Shown in pieces: positions 45,960 through 56,352 of a DNA stretch of 64,000 nucleotides (position 1 is the first letter of the stretch; every line of letters starts with the position of its first letter). Both the position numbers and the translations under genes were made by a program. The notes below the pieces were generated by a model. The model did no database searches, was not told the origin of the DNA, and was given only the letters and a program-made list of their open reading frames with translations. Source of the stretch: Dryomyza anilis (Eukaryota; Arthropoda; Insecta; Diptera; Dryomyzidae); NCBI GenBank assembly GCA_951804985.1, contig OX638130.1:80718583-80782582 (forward strand). Reading direction: 5' to 3'.

Positions 45960-46140
45960 CTTTATTACTAAATTGTATTGAATTACTAAATTGACTAAAA
46001 CCAAAAATAGATTGGAGCTTTTTAATTAGAATGGAGTGATTAACACAGTCCAAGGCTTTTGAGAAATCGAGTAAACATTGCAATGTAACATTCTCAACAT
46101 CATATGACATGCCTATGTCATCAATGACCTTTAGCATATA
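45960..46140 (-). pseudogene. Non-LTR retrotransposon reverse transcriptase fragment
   Basis: The minus frame reads LLDFSKALDCVNHSILIKKL, the classic palm-region LDFSKAFDxVxHxxLxxKL motif of non-LTR reverse transcriptases (Jockey/CR1-like clades), preceded by a motif like MLKVIDDIGMS. The usual Phe after KA is Leu here. Only about 55 codons survive, with no endonuclease or further catalytic motifs on either side. This is a short dead relic. Confidence 0.8.
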
Positions 46141-46939
46141 TATTGTTCGTCATTGAAAAATACGGAAAAATGTAACATTAATTCAAAAACCGAAATAAAA
46201 ACCGAAACCGTAACTTGGAACCGATATACCGAAGCAATCTAAATTTTGATTATTTTTTTATTATCGAACGAATTGCATACTTGGTAGAGTGACATATGGG
46301 TAGCTAAGTCGCCATTTCACTTTTTCACCTCATGCATTTAAGGGTTAAAAGCATTGCCAAACACATTTTTTATTTAATTTTCTTATTTTTTGAGTTTAGA
46401 ATTGTAATTTGAACAGCATAAATTTCAGAGTCGATGTGAAGATGTCTGCTTTGAAAGTAATGATGACAAAAACTAGAATCTTCGAAAGGATTTACTTTAC
46501 CGAATAGAAGTTTTTTGACATTCGGTACTTTACCGAAGTGATTTTTTTTTTTTGATATTCGGTACTCTATACATAAATCTATATGGTCTCTAATGGTAGA
46601 TAACAGTCTACCGATTACAAGAATGCACTAATTTTTAAGATTCGTAACCTTTTATCTCGGGACCACTTTAAACGAATCTAATATATTTTTGTTCTTCCAA
46701 TTTAAACGGAGTGGAAGATCGTACAATAGCGCATGATATACTATATAAAATTTATTTCAGTCATTTATTTTCCATGATACAAAAGGAAACTTAAACGTCC
46801 AACGTGAAGCCACAAAAAAAATCTCTTCTTTATTTTGTCTTCTTTTTAATTTTAGCCCAGATTTCAATCTTAACTGGTTTTCTAGTTTGGTGTCAGAAAT
46901 ATTTCTTTCGTGGCAGTTTGTTGTAGAGAGAGAAAGGAA
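46141..46939. other. AT-rich DNA with a fragment of hAT family B
   Basis: At about 46,180-46,236, AAAACCGAAACCGTAACTTG and AACCGATATACCGAA match the subterminal arrays of family B. TTCGGTACTTTACCGAA-type words recur near 46,490-46,570. The remainder shows nothing recognisable. Confidence 0.45.
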
Positions 46940-47960
46940 CGAGGTATGTACTATGTAATTGAATGCCAAATAAAACGCTGATGTTGCAGTTTGTTGCTAC
47001 TCAGCTTTCCTGCGGTTTCACTTATCGCTGCAATAGCATGGTAAGCGGCAGCATTGGCAACTGTGCAACGGCGTTGCCACAGAACATGGGATTGCAACCG
47101 CATCAGGCAAAACAACAGCAACAACTGCCAGCGACTCACATGCAAAGTACGAGAAAGGCGACTGACTGCATTGGGTGTGTTTGTTGGTACCGCTGTTGTT
47201 GTTGCTAATTGCCACAAAAAGCTTGCAAAACATCGGGCGAAAGGATACAAAAGCACACTGCGAAGGACATTTCATTAATAAAGTCTAAGCAGCAAATGTG
47301 CTGCATGAGTGGAGGGCGCAGCCTTGTGCAGTACTGTCTGCCTCTGTGTGTGTATCTGGGTCTGTGTTTGGGTGTAGTAATGCTGCTGGCTTTAAGCACA
47401 TCTACACATCCACACACACACGCACACAAATATTTGTATAAATTGCAGTATTTGTAGAAATTAGGTTTGTGGGTCTTTGTTGAGTTTTGCGGTATCCTTT
47501 GAGCATTTGTAGTTGATATTGTTGGTGTTGTTTAAATTCTGAATAATGCTATGCAGTAAATAATGCAGCGTTGATATATTGCAACAACAAGACAGAACAG
47601 AACAGCACAAAACAAAACAAACGAATGTCCTTTCGTAAAATGCTCTGCCACCAACTGCTGCAGTTGGCTGCCGCCAGTCAAAGTCTATTTTTTAACCACT
47701 TGTTTATTTGTGTTGCTGTGCTCATGTGTGATTTGCTTTCTTCGCATGCACACCTACCTGGCTTCCTTTCGCGTCCATCCAACCATCCAACCAACAATCC
47801 ATCTATCCATCCGTTCTGCCCGCCTTGCCTACCATGTAATTTGATCCGGCCACTAGACACGTTGCCGCTTGGATGCGGTCGGCTGATCCAGTACTGCGGT
47901 TTGTGGAATGTTGTTGATGGACATGGCGCAATTTCGATGCTGACTCATACATGAAGGGGG
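46940..47960. other. Single-copy GC-rich island with CAA/CAG runs
   Basis: About 1 kb of higher-GC DNA with CAACAGCAACAACTGCCAG, TGTTGTTGTTGC, a CACACACACGCACAC run and CATCCAACCATCCAACC repeats. Many open frames of 60-127 codons overlap on both strands, including a 127-codon plus frame (47,571-47,954) with a Pro/His-rich middle and a 101-codon minus frame (46,951-47,256). None shows a domain. Composition is typical of fly exons, UTRs or regulatory DNA, and I saw no copy elsewhere in the window. Confidence 0.4.
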
Positions 47961-48309
47961 CAAAAGTGAAATTTTGAAGCATACATTTTAAAACTTTTAT
48001 TTTAACTGCAAGTGCAATTGTTCTACGTATGCTATGTGCTACCTAAGGAACACCAATTAAAACTGCATAGTTGAAATTTTTAAACACGAATAAAATTAAT
48101 ATGATTTCGCCAACCACACGGAGAAAATTATTTACTGATGATTTATGAATAAGACATTCATAAAACATATGTTTTTTTTAATATTCTTATTTATTAGTTA
48201 TATAAAATAGTTCAAAGTTCACGCATAAAAAACTGTATATTACTATGCATTTAATACGACTAGGATTCATAAATTTTACAAATTTTATTATTAATAACAC
48301 TACACAAAA
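47961..48309. other. AT-rich DNA with a family G-like end
   Basis: CACACGGAGAAAATTATTTA at about 48,116 followed by ATTTATGAATAAGACATTCAT resembles a family G end. No partner end found. Confidence 0.4.
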
Positions 48310-48835
48310 GCCATTCTACACAGCAGTCAAGGCTATTATTGTATTATGTAAAATGACGCCCTGATTCCGATTTAATAATGTTTCTTTGGATAGGTTTAGA
48401 AAATATGGGCCTATAACTTTTGAACCGAGCTTTCTTTAAGGTGCTCACATATATTTGTAAATATCTCGCGTTCTAAATAATACATGTGATCAAGTGTTAT
48501 ATTGAATGAAAGGAAATTGAATATCCAAAAAACATTTCTCAGAATATTTTTTAATTGGTTCATTAGTTTAAGAGAACTCGATAGGAGAACTTGAAAAAAG
48601 CATTTTTTTAACAAAAATTAAAAAAAAAAATCATTTAAAATAATTGAAAAAAATCTAGAAAGTAAGAAGATACACACATTCTTTCAAAGAAATTGAGCAA
48701 TCAATGACAAAAGTATATGGGTAACATTTGAGGATAAATAAAGTTATGTGAAAACAATATAATTGAGTGCTATACAAATAAGCATAAACATAAAAATTAA
48801 AAAATGTGAGCGAATATCGCTCATTTTTAGAGCAC
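48310..48835 (-). repeat. Dispersed repeat E, copy 1 (minus strand)
   Basis: It is inverted relative to 59.35-59.95 kb and matches for over 500 bp, with shared words GCAGTCAAGGCTATTATTG, TTGGATAGGTTTAGAAAAT and TATCTCGCGTTCTAAATAAT. Similarity starts near the ACACAGCAGTC end and runs past the A-rich stretch. No terminal repeat or gene seen. It could be part of a larger element. Confidence 0.75.
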
Positions 48836-49239
48836 CTATTGATAGATGATTGCTTGTAATTAATTTTAAATTTTATAACTTTATCTTTAATACTTTACGA
48901 GATATGTGATCCTAAAAAGTAAACCCATATCTCGTAATGGATGTAGTACAGTAAGTTAACTGATTGGACTCATTTTCGAACTTAGAACTACTATTCTACT
49001 TAAATATATTAAAACTAAATTTCGTCGCATTCGGAATAGCAGTTTTTAAGTTATCGTGTGTAGGCTGACAGACAGACGATCATTTCTAAATCGACTCGGA
49101 AAGTGATGTTGATCAAGAAAATATATACTTTTTCATGCCGGTCACGCCTACTAAGAGGCGCTAAAATATCGACACATACATTTTCTAACTTGTAACCCAT
49201 GGGTATACGGTATAAACATAAAATGCGATTTTTTTAGTT
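48836..49239. repeat. Segment ending in a repeat F-like 3' module
   Basis: At 49,060-49,160 the sequence TGACAGACAGACGATCATTT, AAATCGACTCGGAAAGTG and TGTTGATCAAGAAAATATAT parallels the 3' part of repeat F but is diverged. Upstream, only AT-rich sequence is seen. Confidence 0.45.
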
Positions 49240-49558
49240 AATACTCAATTGTAATGGTTTCACATGATTTGTTCTGTTCTCAAAATTTGTCCATAGATTT
49301 CTTTTATTTTAACGACATTTTCTTTACAAATGTGCAGGCTAATTTTAGATTATTACAAACTGTGCATCATTTTGCGTTTTCCATTTTTCGCCATTATTTA
49401 AATGCATTTTTGAAAAAAAAATTGGTCAAAAAATTTACATTTTTCGAGTTCTTCTATAGAGTTCTCTTAAACAAGTGAACCACTTCTAAAATGTTCTAGG
49501 AAATGTTTATTGGATATTAAATTACCTTGTGAGAGCTCATAGCAGTTTCTTGAAATTG
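49240..49558 (+). repeat. Diverged relative of repeat E
   Basis: AGTTCTCTTAAACAAGTGAACC and GAAATGTTTATTGGATATTA correspond to the matching words in the two better copies. The rest has decayed. The 74-codon frame here has no domain. Confidence 0.45.
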
Positions 49559-49560
49559 TA

Positions 49561-49841
49561 CACTGAGAAAAAAAACATACTTTAAAATTAAGAACAAATG
49601 TTTCAAACTGAAATTAAACATAATGTGATAAGGATGCTATATAAATAATAGGTTTTTACTATTAAAAAGAGTCAATAGGATAAATCATTATTTTAATCGG
49701 AAAATATCATTAAATACTAGAAAATACCATGACATTTCCATTGAGTTTATATGAAAAGATTTATTTTTTGTATACTATTAAATCAATAATTGTCCTATTG
49801 ACCAATTTTAATGGGATTTGAGGGATTTTTTTTCTTGGGTG
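49561..49841. mobile_element. TA-flanked MITE, 281 bp, sister of the copy at 45.29 kb
   Basis: Ends CACTGAGAAAAAAAA and TTTTTTTCTTGGGTG are imperfect inverted repeats flanked by TA (49559-49560, 49842-49843). The interior matches 45,291-45,480. Ends of the CACNNAGAAAAAA type also occur in the elements at 30.4 and 16.4 kb, so they may share a mobilising transposase. Confidence 0.65.
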
Positions 49842-49843
49842 TA

Positions 49844-50201
49844 GATTCAGATTGTTGCAAATACTTAAAATGATAGCTATCAGAGCATATAATTTAATTT
49901 TTAATCAAAGGTCGTTTTAATTAATACGGCCCATTGTCTCCTATTTTTTCTCGACAAATTTAAATAATCGACTGTCAAAAAAAAATAAATATACGTAATT
50001 CCGTTAGTTGTACGTCATGATTGGACTGAATAACTACGTGGTCGGTTAATTAGTAAATTTTAGTAAAGTTTAGAATATTTAGTAGGTATACAAATTTGTT
50101 TTGATTTTTGTTTTAAAAAGATACCACAAATAAAACTGCTTTTTGTCTACATTATTTCGAATAACTTTGCAGTATTCTCAAAATCTACGTTTGGTTGGAA
50201 T
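49844..50201. other. AT-rich DNA, nothing recognised
   Basis: No repeats or genes found. The last eight bases are the target duplication of the next element. Confidence 0.4.
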
Positions 50202-50382
50202 TAGAGATAGTCATGTGAGCGTGATTCACGCGTGATTGTGATTGAATCCTAATTTTTCTCACGTGATTGTGAGTGAGTGTGAGTAGACCAAAAAATATCG
50301 TGAGTGAGTGTGCGTGATTAAAAAAATTCTTTCGTGAGCGTGAGTGAGTGTGAGTCAAAACTCACTCACGTGCCCATCTCTA
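50202..50382. mobile_element. hAT MITE, 181 bp, with perfect 8 bp target duplication
   Basis: It begins TAGAGATAGTCATGTGAGCG and ends CGTGCCCATCTCTA. The terminal TAGAGAT is exact and inverted. GTTGGAAT flanks both sides exactly (50194-50201, 50383-50390). The body is almost entirely GTGAGTGAGTGTGAG-type repeats, in both orientations, as if only subterminal binding sites remain. No coding capacity. Confidence 0.9.
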
Positions 50383-50390
50383 GTTGGAAT

Positions 50391-51032
50391 ACATGCACGG
50401 TCTTCGTAAAGCGGTGCCTTTATGATTGTTTGAAACAAATCGTTTAACCGTTGAACTTATTTAACGATTTTTTTTTTGCAATTTTAATTAACATACTTCA
50501 GAATGAGTGTGTATTTGTATATACACATTATGTATATTTTAATCTATTTGTTTAAGTGTGCAGGTATGCGTGTGGTTAATTATAAACTAATTGCATACTA
50601 TTGTAATTGAGTAAATTGCATGACTCTGACAGCAAAATGCTTTTAAGCTATATAAAAATTATGGTACATAAAGCAAATAACAGATTATGGAAATTTTGTA
50701 GGAGGACGAGACAACGAACGGAAATGCTTTAAAAGCCATGCATTTATATTAATGCTTCCTAATACCTAATTGTGTGATTAATGTATAACTAAAAGGAAAC
50801 ATTTTCAGTTTTTTGTGTAACATGCATTTAGTCAATTTATCAGACAATATGTATTTTTCTATCTACAAATATTACAATTTAATGTAGTAGGAATTATTTG
50901 TGCATATTTTAATCTTTATCAATCTTATTTTTAATCATAATAACACTACTCAACAAAACGAGAAATACATTTCCATTGACATCCCATACAGCAATACTAA
51001 ATAATTCGCGATTGTTGATTATGACAGCATAT
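50391..51032. other. AT-rich DNA, nothing recognised
   Basis: No element ends or credible frames identified. Confidence 0.4.
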
Positions 51033-51175
51033 TCTGTTTTTATACCCTACACTAAGAGTGCTTTGATACGCTGTTTGTAAACCCCAGAACGAATCACATC
51101 CGGTACGGAAAAGTATATATATTATTGCGATGTCCGTCTGTCCGTATGTCTGTTTTGAAATTACGATTAGGAGAG
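51033..51175 (-). mobile_element. Conserved repeat F, end fragment (minus strand)
   Basis: ATACCCTACACTAAGAGTG, CGGAAAAGTATATATAT and GATGTCCGTCTGTCCGTATG mark the terminal 140 bp of the family with internal deletions. Confidence 0.7.
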
Positions 51176-52329
51176 ACCAGATCTAAGTCGACACCGGGCA
51201 AAGTCAACTTTTGCTTTAAACGCGAATGGGATGTCAGATCATCTTCAAATTGATACTGTACCCGTAACATTAGGTGCCACTGCTACCAAAGAAGAGAAAT
51301 CCACTTTGGGCTACAACTTCAGTTTTTATGTAATAAAATGTGTTTTTTGACTCCAAAAGGTAGATATTGATAACGCAGTAAACTTGTACACAAGGATTGA
51401 AACCTAAACGAATAACGGTTTCGATTTCGGTTTTTTCCGCGTTTCGGTTTCGGTTACGGTTTCGGTTTTAAGTTTTTATAACGAAACGGTTTCGGTATAC
51501 CGGTTCCATGTTACGGTTTCGGTTTTGATTTCGGTTTTTGTATAAAATTTCTTTATATCCATATTTTTCAAATAATTTTACATTTTTTATATGGTGCTAA
51601 ATTATGATCAAATTATGATACTGGGGTAAAGTGGGAAACGTAATTTAAACAATGTTGGTTGTTATTTTAGTAAAATATTGTGTTATATGAATTTATTTAA
51701 TTGATTACGTCAAGAAAAAAATTTAATTTAAAATTTCGTGACCACAAACCAATGAAAAGCAACATTTTGACTTCACCTGATATATGATCTGAATTGAAAA
51801 GAAGATGAATTTTGTACAATTTTCATCCATAAAAGCCAAAGAAATTAAATTTCAACAATTCTGTGAACTGCAATATATGTAAACTAGTGATGATCATTTG
51901 CAAGAGCAAGGCAAGAAATGTTAATCTTAATCTTTTAAATTTTAAATAAAGATCGAAGACAAATATCTTAAACTGCATATTAATTATGAAAACGAATAGA
52001 ATTTGAACACTAAATGTATTTAAGTTACTTATTTTCCATATTTTCAATTTCTTCAACATTTTACTAACAAAAAAATCTAATAACATAAAAATTTGAATTA
52101 TATTTTAACAAGAATTAACAAATAAAAAATAATTGTATAAAACAAGTGATGTTGACAAGACAATTCAAAATCTCAAGGCCATAATAAAATGAACAAAAAG
52201 TCACCAAATACATTTTCAAAATGCTAAATATTTTTTACAAACATCTTTATGTATCTGTCAATTTTTAATCGATGATCTCCATTTTTTTACCACATGATAA
52301 GAAAACGTAAATCTATCAATAGATATTTC

Positions 52330-52450
52330 AACTTTAAAAATGCATCAATTACTTTTTATAATATTAATCAACAAACTCGAAAATTAAGTTTTTCATAAAA
52401 ATGTATTTGGTGACTTTTCGTTCTACAACGACGATATACAGTATACGACA
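52330..52450 (+). repeat. Dispersed repeat L, copy 3, inside element C
   Basis: TTTTTATAATATTAATCAAC, AACTCGAAAATTAAG and TTCGTTCTACAACGACGATA match copy 1 at 3.5 kb best. Its presence inside C shows it was carried or inserted there. Confidence 0.55.
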
Positions 52451-52735
52451 TACATATACAATAAATATAAGGAATATTTCGTATAAGCATATTTCTGTTT
52501 TCGTCACAGATTAAAAAAATCCGTATGCTACACGTACCGTATGTCAAGAGAACTCAAATAATATCTTGCAAAGTAACATTTTTCTTTGCGAACACCATGC
52601 GAACACAAACTCAAACGCTACAAAGCGAATACTAACAGAAAGAAGAGAATATAACAATAACGATTACGATTCGTATACACACACTTTCCCAACGACAACT
52701 CTTCGTTGCTTTCCTGTATCATCGAGTGGCAACAA

Positions 52736-52822
52736 ACATACGCATGACATCAGACAGGCGCATGACAACGGACAGACGCATGACACAGACAGACGCATGA
52801 AAACGGACAGACGCATGGCACC
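52736..52822 (+). repeat. About 18 bp tandem repeat, five units
   Basis: Units like GACAGACGCATGACAACG, with 12-18 bp spacing variants, repeat about five times. It produces a Thr-His-Asp-Arg repeat frame. It lies in the middle of element C. Confidence 0.8.
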
Positions 52823-53739
52823 ACACTACATGTATGTATCTAGTACAGCTCTCTAGTTGGCAATAACAACGAGTTCTCTTTGTGGTACAAAATATTTCCC
52901 GCCAAAATTCTATCAAAAGCTTGTATGCTGCTTTATTCGCATTTTTGTTGTTGTTGCACTTTCAAACGAATCAGCGGATTTGTGAAAAAAGAAAAACACA
53001 AAAAGCAATATATCAGCTAAATATATCACACTGTGAAAATATTCATATATTATTTTTTATTACTTCATGATTTTACAATTAACAAAATAACTATATATAA
53101 AAGTAAAACCAAAATAATAATGTGCATAGCACAGTGCTTATGCACAATCGATGTACGAACTAAGAGATAAAAGAGAAAAAACATTGTTTTGTCTGTTTTA
53201 ACTTTTTGAAGCGACTTTTGAAGCACTTTTAAAGCTATTTACCGCTTCAAAAGTGCTTCACATGCCTTATTTTTAAGATGCTTATATTCTTTAGAAATGA
53301 CAAAAACAAAAAAAACACACATCTTCATTAATGTTCACGTTCATAAATATTTTGCACGCTTTCCATTGTTACTTGTTGTTCAATATTTAGTAATATCATG
53401 AATTATTTTGTATATCATTATTACCTTAAAAACATAATAAATACAACAAAATCATAAAAAATGCAAGTCTTCCTTTTCTTGCAGTCTTAGTCTTGCACTT
53501 GCTCTTGTTCTTTTTCTTGCAAAATCTCTATTTTGTTCTCGCTTTTGTTCTTGCAAAAAAATGCAAGAACAAGAAATTTTTAATCATCACTAATGTAAAC
53601 AAATATCTGCCTTATACTTGAAATTTTTAAACTTGTCTAAGTTGCACTTCATTTTTCGTATTTCCGTAAATAGGTACTGAGATGTTAATAATTTGAATTT
53701 TTTTTTACATTTTTTTTTGCATTACATTGTTTTGTTTAT

Positions 53740-53890
53740 GTCCGAAATTGAGCTGTTTTGAAACATCAGTCAAAAATCCATTAGAAGACTTATAAATGGT
53801 ATTCTATTGAATAGATCATTTAAAAGAATTTAAAATATATTCAAATGAACTTTTCAAAACTTGTTCCACTTTACCTCAAGCTCCCCTATA
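53740..53890 (-). repeat. Dispersed repeat J, copy 2 (minus strand)
   Basis: On the minus strand TAGGGGAGCTTGAGGTAAAG, GTGGAACAAG and AGAATACCATTTATAAG match copy 1 at 12.2 kb. It belongs to the family B element interior. Confidence 0.5.
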
Positions 53891-54335
53891 TATTTTACTA
53901 ATAAAATAAATAAAAAATCATTTTTTAACGTAAAAATTTTGCTTGGAGTTGCTGGTGTTTTGTTGTTAATTCGATTAATGAAACAAAAAACAAATTTTAG
54001 ACCAAATACCGTTGTTTTGGAAATATCGTTTCTCAAAAAACAACATGTGAATTTTTGTACAACCAAAAATGTTTATTTTGGGAACTCCAAATTTTAATTA
54101 ATGAAATTTTACTTAAGATCTTCTATATAAAATAAAATATGTTTTTCTGGTTTTTTGTATACTTTTTTAAAAACCATTTTAAACCGGTATAAAACCGAAA
54201 CCGCTTATATCGGTTTTGGATATCGGTTTATTTCTGATTTTCGTATAACGGTTTCGGTTACGGTTTCGGTTTTAAAAATGAAACGGTTTTAAACGGATAT
54301 CGGTTTCGGTTACGGTTTCAATCCTTGCTTGTACA

Positions 54336-54785
54336 TGTCATTAAAGTTTTGAATATTTATATATTTTGTTGTGAGTTTTATGTAGTAAGGGGTTCACTTA
54401 TTATGTCGTGTTGATTTTTATTTTATTTTTCTATTCAATTCGCATTATTATGACAATGCACTAAAAAAATGACATTTCAAAATCACATTACTTTCATATC
54501 AAATTCCAATTCATATCAATTTAACAAATAACAATGTTAATCTAACAAGAAAGTTTATAGATTGACAATTTTAATGTTAAATTGGTATTGAAAATGTAAA
54601 ATTGATATTATTTAAATTAACATTGCCATATCAATTGTTAATGTTAATACATAATCATTTCTTATAAAATAAGCGTTGTAGGAAAAGTAGTTTCGTACAA
54701 ATTACATTCTTAAAGAGGCAATATTTTGCAAATCGGACGGATTTCGTCAAAAATATTCAGTTGCACTTTGGATTTGGAACACATT
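54336..54785. other. AT-rich DNA with inverted AATGTTAA words
   Basis: Between 54,465 and 54,665 CAATGTTAATCTAACAAG, TTTTAATGTTAAATTGG and TTAACATTGCCATATCAA alternate in both orientations. It may be another foldback-type array but ends are unclear. Confidence 0.4.
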
Positions 54786-54797
54786 TTTTTATGTATT

Positions 54798-55106
54798 AAT
54801 AATAATAGTTTGGCACTACAGTCCTGTATAGAACTTCGGCCGAGCTCTCTCACCATTTTGAGCTGTGCGTGTTATATTTGTACTCAAAGTGGTGGGACCT
54901 ACAGTTTATTGCCGAATCCGAACGGCAGGTGAGAGCTTTTCATAGGCAATGGTTTTACTCTCGTAGGTTTGCCATTTACTGACGAGAGGTAGCGCGGTAT
55001 AGAAAAATGTTTCTATGAAAAGATGTGGTTAGCCCCAGTCCAGGCTTGAACCGGGGACCTTTCGGCTCGCAGTCCAACGCACTAACCACTGAGCTACCGC
55101 GGCTAC
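54798..55106 (-). mobile_element. tRNA-derived SINE, copy 4
   Basis: Full-length minus-strand copy. The AATAATAAT tail side is at 54,798 and the tRNA-like head ends at 55,106. A and B boxes are intact. TTTTTATGTATT occurs at 54786-54797 and again at 55124-55135, 17 bp beyond the head, so a 12 bp target duplication is plausible if the head is followed by extra 5' sequence. A shorter TTTTTAT duplication touching the head is the alternative. Confidence 0.88.
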
Positions 55107-55135
55107 TTTTTATTTTTATATACTTTTTATGTATT

Positions 55136-55472
55136 GCTTATTGGAAATAAGCCCACCCATATTTTGTATTTCCTTTTTGTCAATAGGTTTGAATTACAGG
55201 GTATTTAATAAATGAAAATTTGACGCATAGATCTTTTTTTAAAATTAAATAACTTTAAAAACGTCAACCTTGGTTTCATTTTGAAGGTAATAGAATTTGT
55301 CTACTACTGTGGCATGTTTCTATTTTAAACTAGAAGATAGTGGTTTATTATTATTTTATAAGGATGAAAATACTTTTTTTTTTTTATTTATCATTTTTTC
55401 TTCAATATCTTTAGGCTATGATCTGTTTCCATTATATTCGCGAACATTAACGCACTTATTTTATTTTAAAAA
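55136..55472. other. AT-rich DNA, nothing recognised
   Basis: No repeat or gene. The 78-codon frame at 55.30-55.53 kb runs into the LTR and has no domain. Confidence 0.4.
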
Positions 55473-56052
55473 AAAAATCAGTCTACGGAAAACTGTTCTA
55501 CAAGTTCGTATCTCTGGATTGTGTACAAAATAAAAACACACTAATATTTGGTTTTAACTAGTATTATTTCAACTAGTATTAATTAACTTTATTTACTTAA
55601 ATAAGAACTTAATAACAATCACTTATAACAACTGCTGTATTACTACAATTTATCTTTACAATGTTCGCTCACGAGATGCTCTAGTTCACTGTCAAATCAC
55701 AACTGAAGTGCTATGCCTCAGATGCGGAGGCCTTAGATACTGCAGGCATCAGTTCGACACGTTTCGACAAGCTTCGACTTGTTTCGAGAACCTTCTACTC
55801 GTTTCGTGAATGACGCATGCTATTGGCATCTCATTCGCACTCATGTGTTTTAATGTGCTGATCTTCCATCTCTTTCTCGCACATTTCTTAGTACGCTGAA
55901 TGATCTTCCATCTCTTTCTAACACATTGCTTAGTACGCTGAATGATCTTCCGTCTCTTTTTAACACATTTCTTAGTGTACTGAATTGTCTTGCGTCTCAT
56001 TTATTATTGTTGAATGCTTGCACTATGGGGCAAATTACATCTTTTCGGAACA
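55473..56052 (-). mobile_element. Older solo LTR copy (minus strand)
   Basis: It aligns along its length with the LTR at 24,052-24,579: TGTTCCGAAAAGATGTAATT at its start (right side), GTTTCGACAAGCTTCGACTTG on the plus strand, and the ACTAGTATTATTTCAACTAG and GTACAAAATAAAAACACACT words. It has three U3 tandem units. The terminal inverted repeat on the left has decayed to a T/A run, the TATA box reads TATCTAAG, and no 4 bp duplication is clear. It is therefore older. No internal region adjoins. Confidence 0.82.
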
Positions 56053-56352
56053 ATATTTTTAAAGTTTAAAAAATTAATAAATTGATGGTTTCTGAGCAAT
56101 ATTGTACTTAGGTATTTCGTAGTTTTACACATTATAAAAAGGATTTTTAACACTTCAATGCTTAATTTCACACATATACTGTTGATTAAAAAAATTAAAG
56201 ATTGAATTTTAAATGCGAGTTTAATACATATATTTTTTAATTTATATACCTGTTGACCTTTTACGATTTTACAATATTGTGGTAATGGCCCGTAAAGGCA
56301 GTGTCTTTAAAAATGTACTTAAAAATGCAAGTATTAAATTTTAACATACTAT
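56053..56352. other. AT-rich DNA, nothing recognised
   Basis: No repeat or gene found in this 300 bp. Confidence 0.4.

Larger units (their letters stand above)
51885..53592. mobile_element. hAT-type element, family C, 1.71 kb, nested, perfect 8 bp target duplication
   Basis: Ends TAGTGATGAT and ATCATCACTA are exact 10 bp inverted repeats. Subterminal CAAGAGCAAGGCAAG and TTGTTCTTGC units recur in many copies at both ends. ATGTAAAC flanks it exactly (51877-51884, 53593-53600). The interior (52.3-52.9 kb) is GC-richer with repeat L and 18 bp tandem repeats, perhaps captured DNA. Frames inside (up to 96 codons) show no transposase. Confidence 0.92.
51391..54327. mobile_element. hAT-type element, family B, copy 2, 2.94 kb with nested element
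   Basis: Ends CAAGGATTGAAACC and GGTTTCAATCCTTG are exact 9 bp and near-exact beyond. CTTGTACA flanks both sides perfectly (51383-51390, 54328-54335). Arrays of CGGTTTCGGTTACGG units fill the left 170 bp and right 150 bp. The family C element at 51,885-53,592 lies inside, and remnants of repeat J (GGGGTAAAGTGGGAAAC, GTTCCACTTTACCTC) flank it. Net of C the element is about 1.2 kb and has no transposase. Confidence 0.92.

Noticed and set aside
52566..52856. 96-codon frame inside hAT element C as a transposase
   Set aside because: Its second half is the 18 bp tandem repeat, and no BED finger, RNase H-like core or dimerisation motif is visible.
55749..56000. 83-codon Lys/Arg-rich repeat protein
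   Set aside because: It is the translation of tandem repeats in the U3 region of an LTR on the minus strand.
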